NCBI GenBank assembly: GCA_030998225.1
Contig: JAPYXD010000262.1
Coordinates: forward strand, 1,302,001-1,366,000
Length of the DNA: 64,000 nt
Direction: 5' to 3'
From: Diplolepis rosae
Lineage: Eukaryota > Arthropoda > Insecta > Hymenoptera > Diplolepididae
The first letter of the stretch is position 1; each line of letters opens with the position of its first letter. The notes beneath the pieces are model-generated. The model made no database searches, was not told the DNA's origin, and was given only the letters and a program-made list of their open reading frames with translations. This document shows, piece after piece, positions 54,368 through 64,000 of the stretch. A program made the position numbers and the translations under genes.

Positions 54368-55091
54368 GGGGGGAAGTACCTTTAGACACTTCAAAAAATC
54401 GATTTCTTTTATTGTTTTAATCGATAGATATATCGCCTAAGAATATCATGTCAAAGTTTCAGAAGCTAATTCTCAAAATTGTGGAAGAGATGCATCCCGG
54501 AAGTGCCTTTAGTAAGTTCTTTTTCTCTTGACCACAAACTTTAAACGGCCTTTTCTCGAAACCATGTTTTTTAAAATTGCGTAAGTGATAATAAAAAAAC
54601 TAAAGAATCGATTTTCATTATCTAGCATTCATTTTAAAGAGCATAAAAAACTGTTCTATATAGATTAAAGATTAAAAAAACAAATTATTTTGGGACCATT
54701 TTTGACTGGAAGTACAACGAAATTTTTCGTCAAAATTGTAATTTTTTTTTTGAGCCTGTTTTGAAGGGTTAATTTTCGAATTTCGCAAATATTTTAGTCT
54801 ATCTACTAAAAAAAACCTCTCCAGTAAGAAAATGTTTGGTTTGTTGATTTCAGATGAAAATTGCAGCCAGCATCGCTTACGCAATTTACGACGTCAGCGA
54901 CGACATGGCTTTCAAGATCCTTGAAAAATTTGTTAATTTTCAACTTTCACTTTTGTAGAATATGTTTTTTTTCAACCTCAAATATCGCCTAAAATAGATA
55001 TTATACTGATTTAAAAAGAACTGTCTTCATTTCCCTACAAATCAGTTGCAAAAAAGACCTTTTTATTCGGCCTCTAAAGGTACTTCCCCCC
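54368..55091. mobile_element. TTAA-flanked inverted-repeat element O
   Basis: GGGGGGAAGTACCTTTAGA and its mirror TAAAGGTACTTCCCCCC are bracketed by TTAA (54364-54367 and 55092-55095). The interior repeats GGAAGTGCCTTTAG once more near 54500. The 70-aa minus frame has no known domain. Confidence 0.7.
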
Positions 55092-55095
55092 TTAA

Positions 55096-55606
55096 GTCCT
55101 ATCATCACCAGGGCCGAGTTATAAACGCTGGACGACTTTGATAAGACTCAAAATAGGTTGGCGGTCTTTTAGCGAAAGGGCTTTATGTTTGAATGTCTAC
55201 TTATTGAAGAATGGGTGGGTTAAGGGTTAACATCCTGAACCTTCACGAGATGAGGAAACGGTTGAAGTCACTAATATAGGCGAGCTAGAAGAAACAAGCT
55301 TGTCCTGTTTTGCGGGGTTGTTCGATGGTGTTACCAATTCGATTCTCAGTTGTCTCTTCATCCCGCTTCAGCCCACCAACGTCAGAACGTCGCCATACGA
55401 TACTAAACGCTGCTACCAGTAATTACCACGAGAATCTTGTGGACGTCAAATTCATTCATTGTGTCCGCAGTTTGTGAAGAAACTGATAGAAAAACTAATA
55501 GAAGTACATAAATAATTATTTACGTACTCCTATTTGTTTTTACTAGTTTCTTAATATTAATTAGGGTTTTGATTTAATTATTAAAAGGATATCTATTATT
55601 TTATCT
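55096..55606. other. No gene recognised
   Basis: Balanced base composition at 55100-55470, but all frames carry stops and none matches a family I know. It could be a fragment of a retroelement. Confidence 0.3.
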
Positions 55607-55608
55607 TA

Positions 55609-56731
55609 CGCTGAGAAAAATGGATTGTAAACGGTAATGAAAAATATGTTACCGGGTATAATCTTGGACTATTAACTATGGGATAGCGATCTAGATTATT
55701 AAAACCATAATCTGTAGATGTTAAAAAAAGATAGTATCGGATAATATCTTGGATTATAAACTGAAACACCAGATTTAACGCGTGCAAAACAAAAGAAAGA
55801 TAGAGGGGAGAGCTTTGGCACTCAGAAGAGGGGAGGTTTCAGTGGGAACACATACACAAACAAATATTATTATCATACCTTATTTAAGTACACAATGCTA
55901 CACTATTTATAATCTCATACGCTTGAAATTAAATTTCAGAATTCGCTTTTAGGTTCGAACCCTCTAACTCTACCTATATTTACATTAACTAAACGCATTC
56001 CTAACGCCTAAAGCCTCTCGGCTATTCTCGCTTGCCATATTCCGAAATAAATGTCGCTTATAAGCCACTACTGAGTTGGGCAGACTTGGATTCGAGTCTA
56101 CGAAGCTATTCGGATAACCTCGGAAGCACTCGGACGACATTCTGAAACGAATTATACGAAAAACCGAGAATGAATGTTTTGATTTTTGCTGCTCGTCGCA
56201 AAGTTTCTGGCAAGTTCATATTCATAATATGAATTTTTCAAATATGGTTTCTAGGTTATAATATTCATTGTTCGACTTACTAAATTTATGTTTAGAAAAC
56301 TTAGTAATCATAATATCATTTTTTAGTACTCTTTATTTTCCGAATGGAGATTCATAATATTTGGTATTTAAAATACTAATTTTTCTTCTACACGTTTTAA
56401 AAAATGTTATGACTATATTGAATTTCGATGCCATAATATGAATAAATGTAATAAAACCTCGGGTATCCTCATTTTAAAACACTATTGTACTAAACCTTCA
56501 TTCAATCTTATCATTTACTCTAACGAAAAGTTTCTCAGTGTAGGTTTATTATCTTCAGATGTTACGAATTATTTTCTGAAGATTATAAGAATGTAACATC
56601 TGGAGATTATATTTAGTAATATCTTTATATATTAGATAAAGATTATAGATCATACGCTTTAACATATTTTATGTTACCGAATACTATCCTTACTTTTAAC
56701 ATCCAGGTTTTATGATACGTTTTTCTCAGTG
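55609..56731. mobile_element. TA-flanked inverted-repeat element T
   Basis: CGCTGAGAAAAATGG at 55609 is mirrored by ATACGTTTTTCTCAGTG at 56731. Inner paired words include AATATGTTACCGGGTATAAT and ACATATTTTATGTTACCGAA. A second CTCAGTGTA end at 56533-56541 suggests a nested relative. No ORF of interest. Confidence 0.55.
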
Positions 56732-56856
56732 TAACGACTTGCGGGCTCTTTCGATGGCGCCATCGACGTCTATATTTCTTCAGTTCTCAAGAATTGAGCG
56801 TTCACAGTTTGACTTGAGTGACCGTACTTAAAAAAGTGCAAATTAGCATCAGCGCC

Positions 56857-57806
56857 GCCAAGTTAGTTTGCCGAATCGTCACACGCGACGCTAACTGTAC
56901 CATCACTCCCAGAAAATCCATAGTAATATACGGAGAATTTAATATAAACATTTTAAATAATATATTATTCAATACCATACACAAATAAAAGAGATCAGAC
57001 TTTAAATGTTAATATTACTTGAATATTTTTAATTAAAATTTGCCCTTTTTATTCATATTAATCTCGTACAAAAACTATTTTGAAACATTCAGCTAATATT
57101 AATATATAAATATTAATATCTCTTTCATTCCTTTATGGCATTGAATAAAAACTTTTTTCAAAATTTTTATATTTAATTTTCTATATATCACTACATTTAT
57201 ATTATTTTTTTGAGGCAAAAGTAACTTGAAAAATGAAAAACTCTGAACAAGAAACGAAGTCGATGAGAGTTGTAATTAGTTGGAAATCATTATAAATAAT
57301 TAAAGAATATAGAATATAATATAAGGTGACTATTAATTTATATTTTTTAAATAGTTAACTAACATTAATAAAAACAGTATAATATGAACAATAAAAAGAA
57401 TAATGATTACGTTGGTTCAAGGGATACAAATATATCGATTTAGAAAATATAGATATTTAATTCAAAACCTCGTATTTATAATTCTGACAATTGTATTTAT
57501 TGACCTATTTACAACTAAGTTTTAGCGAGTTAATAGCTCTTCAAATCGAAAATATAATTAAAATTGTTTAAATTTGCACATCACTTAATTTTTTTTACGT
57601 TTTGCTATATTTATTTTCTTCTCTTAATTAAAAATTAACTAAAAACCGTCACTTGTCCCATAAAGAACAACATAAAAATCAGGAGTGATGCTACAGTTAG
57701 CGCCGCCGGTGAGTATTCGGTCAATTAACTTAAGAATGCAACTCGTGCCATTGACGGGGTTAAGTTAGAATCGTGAAATACGGGCTGATGCATACCCCTG
57801 ATTATT
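56857..57806. mobile_element. Diverged copy of the Pts-upstream palindromic element
   Basis: AAGTTAGTTTGCCGAATCGT, AACTGTACCATCACTCCC and AAAAGAGATCAGACTTTAAA match 12190-12340. The right end TTAGAATCGTGAAATACGGG plus CTGATGCATAC matches the mirror of 12133-12170. Its right arm is rearranged between 57400 and 57680. Confidence 0.65.
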
Positions 57807-58690
57807 ACTTCTATTTATTTTAACCTAATAATCTCTACCCATTTTTGCTACCTCAGATTTAAAACAGAAAATATTAAAACTGATATTCTGAAAATTAAAA
57901 ATTTCGTATGAAAATAGTATATCTTACTATTATTATAATAGGATTCAATATAATCAGCACATTATTCTTAATTTGAAACTTATTGTAGTAATTATTTCAA
58001 CAGAAGGTTTCTCCGTATACATATTGCATTTATTCTTGCATATTATTACTCAGGATATTTTGACGATTCGATTTTACTATTTAGCTTATAAAAATAAATA
58101 ATTAAAATCGTCTCCGCAGTTGCTGTTTCTTCTAACCAGCTCTTTCCAAAATTTAATAGAGTAATGGTGGTAGTAGACTAGTTGTCACAATAGTCACAAG
58201 CCATTACGCTCATATACTAGTGGTTACGTATGTGTTGGAGGCATTTTAAATTTGAAAAAATAGCGGACCTGTTGGTCAATTTTTGATTTTCCTCAGCTCT
58301 TCCTGGAAAATTGCACCTTTCTACTATGTACAGTGTCACCCTTCAATTGTTTAAACAAATAGGAAAATAAAAATTTTTTCCTACGTAAAGCTTTGGCAAG
58401 ATATAGAGTTCGGAAATTTTCTGTAAAATTACATTGCAGAAGATAAACAAGAAAAAAACCGTAAATAACGAAAGCCACTAGAATTTAATGAAAATTTACG
58501 ATGTTAAATCTTAAAAAATTATTTTTTTTGTAAAGAACGTTGAACGCAAACTTAAATTTTTGGAGAAATGTCTGAAAAATGTACGCAGGTAAATTTCTAC
58601 GAATAAACCCAGAAGGTAACGGTAGGTAACCGGTATTTTTTCATCCATCCTGACATGTGATATATAATGCCTTATAATTCTGGTTAGGTA
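57807..58690. other. No gene recognised
   Basis: AT-rich; the 61-aa minus frame at 58293 has no known domain. Confidence 0.35.
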
Positions 58691-59445
58691 AAGGGTTTCC
58701 CAATAGGGGTGATATGATTTTGAATGTCCCTATCGGGCTCATTTGAACTGAAATTTTTGACGTCTGCTGTCAGTTGTCATCAGTAAGGTTTGCCATTTAA
58801 TCATGAGTAGTTTCACGCTTCCACAACGTTTGGAAATTGTCCAATTATTTTATCAAAATTCGAGAAGTTTTGTCGGTGTTCAAAGAGCATATCGTGCAAA
58901 ATATGGTGGTCATTCTGCTCCATCCGCGCTCTCAATTCGTCGAATAATCGATAAGTTGGAGAGTGAATTTACTCTATTGGATACTAAGCCTAAAAATCGT
59001 ATGCGTACCGCACGTTCTACACAGAATATAGCCGCCGTACAGGCCAGTATCGAGGAAAACCGTGAATTGTCCGTGCCACGCCGATCTCAGGAATTGGGCC
59101 TGTCCAGGATGACTACCTGGCGTATTTTGCGATTGGATCTTGGCCTGCATCCCTATAAGATGATTCTGGCCCAAGAACTGAAGCCTAATGACCATCGTTT
59201 GCGTCGGGAGTTCGCGGATTGGGCTCTGGAATCAATTGAAAATGATCCCAATTTTCATCAAAAAATCATCTTTTCTGATGAGGCGCATTTTTGGCTCAAG
59301 TCTCGGGGGACATTTGGCCGATATATTGTTTAAATCATAAATGGCATAGAATATCCAATATAATAAAAAAGATTTCGATCAATTCCGAATGAATATTCAG
59401 TGTTTTTTTTCAATTTCAAAACATCACCCTTATTGGGAAACCCTT
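58691..59445 (+). mobile_element. Internally deleted rosa-like Tc1/mariner element
   Basis: AAGGGTTTCCCAATAGGGGT opens the left end and its mirror closes the right, with TA at 58689-58690 and 59446-59447. The transposase gene is cut after its first catalytic Asp. The terminal word AAGGGTTT(T/C)CCAATA is shared with the element at 60328-61569. Confidence 0.85.
58803..59333 (+). pseudogene. rosa-like transposase, C-terminal half deleted
   Basis: 176 residues start MSSFTLPQRLEIVQLFYQNS, with a first HTH to about residue 60, a linker ARSTQNIAAVQASIEEN, and a second HTH (PRRSQELGLSRMTTWRILRL). It then runs through QELKPNDHRLRREFADWALE to the first catalytic Asp in IIFSDEAHFWL. The frame then stops after RYIV, where the rest of the DDE domain is deleted. 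It keeps a full DNA-binding half and an open frame, so it could still make a DNA-binding protein with no transposase activity; that is inference. Confidence 0.85.
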
Positions 59446-59852
59446 TACTTCCTTCTCCATCTGCAATAGTTTTGTCATAGATGCAAACAGCTGAGAATAG
59501 AAAAATTGTTTATAATGTTTTTGAAAAAATTACTGTACGATTAAAATTTACAATAAAAATACATTTTTTAACAAATTTCTTAAATAATAATTGTTCAAAC
59601 ACATAAAAAAAAAAATTTTATAAAAAATTGTTCTTCAAAGTAATATGAAATTCTTGCCAAGTTTGATGTTCACATCGCCATCAGTTTCTCATAAACCATA
59701 ATGAGTTAATCAAATCAGCCTTGTAAAAACAGTCATTATTGGTTTATATATAATAGAAAGATTCATGCATATTTCCTACACTGCCTTCTTTTTGCAAAAA
59801 AGTTAAGAACTTTTTTTAATAAAATTTCATTCAAGATAACAGTTTTAGTTTA

Positions 59853-60023
59853 TTATGAATCGTAACGCCCTAATTTCTTTAAAACGTTTAGCCCTTTCTC
59901 TTCGTATTCTTCTCGCAGCATCCAAACTGCATCACGATCCTTTGTGATTTCAGCTAATACTGCTCCACCCATGAATACCATATCCTTTCTTCTAGGGGAA
60001 TCTTCAATTTTAATTTTAAATTT
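59853..60023 (-). CDS. Arp2: Actin-related protein 2, terminal coding exon
   Basis: Arp2 is an actin-like subunit of the Arp2/3 complex that nucleates branched actin in the cytoplasm. On the minus strand a splice acceptor (TTTTCTCTCAACAG) precedes 171 nt encoding 56 residues and a TAA. It reads [20 protein letters not shown], then [15 protein letters not shown], then [17 protein letters not shown], which is the Arp2 C-terminus and clearly not conventional actin (no ...HRKCF ending). No other exon is seen before the right edge; a Tc1/mariner copy and a Penelope element occupy that side, so the last intron would exceed 3.9 kb. An isolated fragment or pseudogene cannot be excluded, but the frame is intact. 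Confidence 0.8.
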   Translation of the reverse strand, partial: KFKIKIEDSPRRKDMVFMGGAVLAEITKDRDAVWMLREEYEEKGLNVLKKLGRYDS

Positions 60024-60327
60024 CTGTTGAGAGAAAATTACAGAATAATTTTAAAAGAACTGGGAAAAACTTTCATTAACATTCATCTCTGCAGTTGCAA
60101 TTTTCGTGCTTCTAAATAATGTATACGAGCGAAGCGGCTAAATTGAAGCACGCTTATTTACAGAAAATGATAATATCTAAGCAAACGGAAATATTCCTAC
60201 ACGGGAAAAAATTTACGGAAAAAATTACCATACTTGCCGAGAATCGCAAGACAAACGTTAAAATTAATCATTTAGAGACGCACACCATCTTCTCACAAGC
60301 GCTACAAATTGAACTGTGTAGCTTATA

Positions 60328-61569
60328 AAGGGTTTTCCAATAGGGACATAACAATTTCGTATCTTTATATGAACGCACCCTTAAACTTTTTTAATGAACT
60401 GTCAATGTCAAAATGTTAGTTAAAGTCAACATTTTCATCATGGTAAAGTTCACGAACCAGCAACGTTTGGAAATTATTAAAAATTACTACCGAAATTCTG
60501 AGTCGGTGGTCGCAACTTTAAGAGCGCTTACTCTAATTTGCGGCCGTAATAATCGTCCCACCCGACAGGCTGTGCGTGCTATAGTGGATAAATTCGAGAC
60601 CAAATTTACACTATTGGACGTTCCGGTGCCAAAAAGACGTCGTATTGCTCGAAGCGAAGAAATAATCGCAGCCGTAAGTGCATCGATTCAAAATGAGCCA
60701 AATCAGTCGATTCCACGTCGTTCTCAAGAATTGGGCGTCTCTCAAACGACATTGTGGCGTATTATGCGAAAAGATCTTGGCCTACATGCTTTCAAGATTA
60801 AATTGACTCAAGAACTAAAGCCACTTGATCATTTGAAACGCCGAAACTTCTCCAATTGGGCTCTGGCAAAGCTTGAAGAAAATGAAGAATTTCATCGAAA
60901 AATCATCTTCAGCAATGAAGCTCGTTTCTGGCTCAATGGCTTTATTAATAAGCAAAATATGCGTTATTGGTCAGCAACAAACCCAAATGTGCTTCTTGAG
61001 ACACCGTTGCATCCTCAAAAAGTGACTGTTTGGTGCGGTTTCATGCCGGAGGTGTAATTCGGCCGTATTTTTTCGTGGATGAAAACGACCGTCATGTTAC
61101 CGTCAATGGAGAGCGCTATCGTGCTATGTTGGAAGATTATTTGTGGCCAGAATTGGATGAACAATTGATTTATTGAAAGGCAAATTCGATGAACGTGTTA
61201 TCTCGAGAAATGGAGTGGTCGAATGTCCGCCTCGTTCATGCGATTTAACGCCATTGGATTTCTTTTTATGGGGCCATATCAAGTCACTGGTCTATGCCAA
61301 CAAGCCAGCAACTTTAGACGACCCCAAAGACAACATCCAATCCGAAATTGCCAACGTTCCGGTCGAAATGTGTGCCAGAGTGGTGGAAAATTGGGTCCAA
61401 AGAATCGACCGCTGTAAACGGGCTCGTGGTGGTCATATGACCGATATCGCCTTTCATTCATAAAATGTAATGCTTGCACTACACCCACAATAAATTGGAA
61501 CTCAATATCTCAAACACTTCTGTGTTTTATTCATAGATAAAATTGTTATGTCCCTATTGGAAAACCCTT
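60328..61569 (+). mobile_element. rosa-like Tc1/mariner element, nearly full length, inactive
   Basis: AAGGGTTTTCCAATAGGGAC, then ATAACAATTT, forms terminal inverted repeats of about 30 bp, mirrored at 61569; TA flanks both ends (60326-60327 and 61570-61571). Length 1,242 bp. It lies opposite to Arp2 in what would be the last Arp2 intron. Confidence 0.9.
60440..61463 (+). pseudogene. rosa-like transposase with deleted second catalytic block
   Basis: MVKFTNQQRLEIIKNYYRNS starts a double-HTH domain like that at 58803. The first catalytic Asp is replaced by Asn (IIFSNEARFWLNG). The frame breaks at GFMPEV (about 61057) and again at about 61167. At the second break the stretch between LDEQ and LLKGKFDE, which should hold the second catalytic Asp (QQDGATCH in relatives), is missing. 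The end is readable: ECPPRSCDLTPLDFFLWGH carries the third acidic residue, then ENWVQRIDRCKRARGGHMTD. Relatives with this ending belong, as I recall, to the DD41D (rosa) branch. It is inactive. Confidence 0.85.
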
Positions 61570-61819
61570 TATATAACTTCCAAAATTTAACATTTAGCGA
61601 TCATATAGCGTGTGATACTTTGTAAAGTGTGATCAAATTGGAGGTACTTTTTCTAATAGGGTTTTATTGACATGTCACGCGTGACTACTGTCAAACTAAA
61701 TACACAATATTTATAAAGTAAGACTTGTATCGACCCTCAAATAATAATTGTATACGATGTTGATGTTAATAATTGGCTTTAGGGTCCAGAAATGATAACT
61801 CAGGAAGTTACATACTTTC

Positions 61820-61852
61820 AAACGTTTCGACTCTGATCGGAGTCCTCATCAG
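61820..61852 (-). ncRNA. Hammerhead-ribozyme-like core in the Penelope 3' region
   Basis: On the minus strand CTGATGA is followed by G, GACTC, loop CGATCA, GAGTC and GAAAC. Stem II has five Watson-Crick pairs. ACGT...ATGT after the core could form a short stem III. Position relative to the element (3' terminal region) agrees with known Penelope hammerheads. Stem I was not established. Confidence 0.55.
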
Positions 61853-62684
61853 TGATCTTTATTTCTAAAATATCAAAACATTGAATCAAACATTGCACAT
61901 ATGAGCCCTGTTTTGGAATAGGCTTTGGTATTATGAGAAAACAATTGTAAAAAAGTAAAATTGCAAATTATCGTTGGAAAAAATTACATAAGAGTTGTAC
62001 AGAGCACATCGATAAATGACCTAAAACTACCTTAGGAATAACAGCAAAATTCTGGCAAAAAAACTATATGATGCATCAGCTATTGACTAGTACCTTTATA
62101 GTGGAAAAAAAATACAAACGTGGCGAGTGAACTTGCAGTATAAACGTGAGTTATGAATAAATTGCTTATAAGAATGCTAGTGTGGAATATTCGTTTTTTT
62201 ATAGAAAAAGATGTGTTCTGTCAACTTCCAATTTTTCAGTCTCATCACCATTTTTAATTTTAAATAAGTTGAACTAACCTTATCAGATGTAGTGTGCTGT
62301 AATTACAACTGAGGGACTGCTATATCCTCAGACAAAAACTTTTTAAATTTTTTCCTTTTTCGTTTTCTGGCCACATACATACTTTCAAATAACTCACTGA
62401 TCTCTATGACGTTATTTATGCAACTAAAGTTTGGCTATGACTTGAAACCGAAAGTGTGGGATGAAAGTGGAGGGTTTGCCTTTTGCTCTTGTGTTTAGGG
62501 TTGAGTTTTTAAAGAGAAGGAGGGAAAAAATTAGAAGATGTGTTCAAGATGACTGGAGTACTATGACAAAGGAGGCCAAAAACTGTAATAGGAGTTGAAG
62601 TGGTTTGTTTCTGACAGATTTAGAATTTTCTTAGGCACTCTTTGAATGTGTGTGCTTTAAAGTTACAGAAATATTTTGGCGAGG

Positions 62685-64000
62685 TCACAATTTGTCGTTC
62701 AAAAGGGGGAGGTAAAAAACGGATAAGTTTTCAGTATCAGCTCTTTGGTTTACCGCATGTGGATTGCCAGCTATGTGGGTCATTTCAAGTATCATACGTT
62801 TTTTATAATTATCTGATCTGTCAATTATTTTTACATTATCAAAATTAAACTTGTGGTCTTGATGCCAAGCATGTTTCGTTAAAGCAGTCCATTTTTCCGG
62901 GGGGTTATAAACATCTTTTTTATGTTCATGTATTCTAGTCTTTAAGGGCCGTTTAGTTGTACCTATGTAAGCTGCTGTGCAGTCAGAGCAAGGGATATTG
63001 TAGACGACATTAGCAGTGTCAAGTTTTGGAATAGGGTCCTTGGTTGATTTAAAAAAGTGCGAGAGGCCATTGGTATTGCGAGAAGCAATTTTTATATTGA
63101 AGGGTTTGAGGATACCTGACAGTTTTTCCGATAGCCCTTGTACGTATGGCAATGGCACATATTTAGGGGTTTGACCTGTTGAGTTTGAGTGCGTTGTGTG
63201 TATGTGTGTGTTTGGGACTCTTTCAGATACTTCGTGTGTGAGTGTTCGTTCTTGAAACTCTCTGTGAAAGAAGGTTTAATCTCTTTTTTATGACGGAATT
63301 TACAAATGCAAGTGGGTAGTTGTTTTGGAGTAAAGTAGATTTTATTTTTTGGATGTTATCTTTGTGAAAATTTTTTTGCGCTAAGATGATACCTCTGTCA
63401 ACTAAATTGTTAATAACATTGATTTTGTAATTAAGTGGATGGTGCGAATGATAGTGTAGAAATCGGCCGGACCACATCGGTTTTTGATACCAGTTAGTTT
63501 GTATATATTTCCCATTTCGAATAACAAGAACATCCAAAAAACAAATTCTATTATTTGATTCTTCTTCTACTGTAAATTGTATTTTATGATTATAGTTATT
63601 AAAAATTTTTTGAATCATGGTAATTTTATCACTTGGTACCGCTGTTATAATGTCGTCCACGTATCTAAAATAAAAAGGGAGTTGAAACGGGAGGGAGGAT
63701 ATACATTTTGTTTCCAGATCGTACATGACAATGTCAGCGGCGATAGGAGAAAGGGGGGAACCCATAGGAAAACCAGATTTTTGTTTGTACGAGATGTTTT
63801 GGAAGTTAAAAGCGGAGTTAGATGAGCAGACTCTGAGGCCATTTTCAAATTGGTACCATGGCATTTTTATATGCGGTTGGATTTGAGGCCATCTGTCTTT
63901 GATGCCTTTAATGGCTATACCAATTTGAACATTTGTGAAGAGCGATACTGCATCTAGAGAAATAATTTTGTGGCCCGGTGGGACTTGGAGATTTTTAATT
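62685..64000 (-). pseudogene. Penelope RT plus GIY-YIG endonuclease, frameshifted, partial
   Basis: The RT part (63223 to the edge) has FPMGSPLSPIAADI (palm motif), FYFRYVDDIITAV with the catalytic Asp pair, ICFLDVLVIRNG and the thumb-like YHSHHPLNYKINVINNLVDR. After one frameshift near 63160-63222, 62685-63158 encodes the endonuclease: VVYNIPCSDCTAAYIGTTKR with the Y-x-I and Y-I-G halves of GIY-YIG, then LKTRIHEHK, ending LSVFYLPLLNDKL. Priming in this family uses a nick made by this nuclease. The N-terminal RT region lies outside the window. Apart from the frameshift no stop was seen, so the copy is fairly young. Confidence 0.88.

Larger units (their letters stand above)
61770..64000 (-). 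mobile_element. Penelope-like retroelement, 5' part beyond the window
   Basis: On the minus strand, from the right edge downward: Penelope reverse transcriptase, a GIY-YIG endonuclease, then a 3' tail containing a hammerhead-like core and ending near TTAGGGTCCAGAAATGATAA. The same tail occurs alone at 3961-4235. A frameshift separates RT from endonuclease. RT plus a C-terminal GIY-YIG nuclease is the hallmark of canonical Penelope elements. Confidence 0.9.

Overview
The window looks like AT-rich, intron-bearing nuclear DNA of an arthropod, most likely an insect. Its genes have GT-AG introns. Nearly every other recognisable feature is a class of transposable element common in insects: mariner, rosa-like Tc1/mariner, a pogo/Tc5-like transposon, Penelope, an I-group LINE, a gypsy-type solo LTR, and many palindromic MITEs and foldback elements. 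There are no operons, ribosome binding sites, rRNA genes or CRISPR arrays.

Three host genes are supported. (1) 13726-14490 (+): a complete three-exon 6-pyruvoyl-tetrahydropterin synthase (Pts/purple), 140 aa, with its zinc and catalytic residues. (2) 23886-40407 (+): an SLC2/GLUT-type sugar transporter, about 531 aa, in seven or eight exons. Transposons fill its introns, and the last 35 codons lie 8.5 kb beyond the rest. (3) 59853-60023 (-): the terminal coding exon of actin-related protein 2 (Arp2). The rest of that gene would lie beyond the right edge, behind a Tc1/mariner copy and a Penelope element.

Layout. 0.5-3.2 kb: decayed I-group LINE lacking endonuclease and RT core. 3.6-12 kb: MITEs and foldbacks, including a 1.5-kb palindrome and the first copy of a 1,813-bp inverted-repeat element. 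12.1-14.7 kb: a palindromic element just upstream of Pts, then Pts. 15.4-23 kb: TTAA-flanked elements, a Mutator-like MITE and P-like MITEs nested in other repeats. 23.9-40.4 kb: the transporter gene with a pogo-like transposon, a possible Crypton fragment, a large foldback with about 0.6-kb arms and a dead mariner in its introns. 41-45.8 kb: tRNA-like sequence and the second, equal-length, inverted copy of the 1,813-bp element. 46-51 kb: a palindrome whose left arm holds a solo LTR and whose right arm holds a minisatellite-bearing element. 51-58 kb: nested TA-flanked foldbacks. 58.7-64 kb: two rosa-like elements around the Arp2 exon, then a Penelope element running off the edge.

The most notable layer is structural. 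Paired empty sites inside the window let several target-site duplications be read directly: 2-bp TA, 4-bp GTCT, 4-bp TTAA, 8-bp for the P-like MITE and 9-bp for the Mutator-like MITE. Hammerhead-ribozyme-like cores occur at the 3' end of the Penelope element, in a solo Penelope 3' fragment, and twice, head to head, in the 47-kb palindrome. All assignments come from reading the sequence and from remembered family features; no database search or folding calculation was run.
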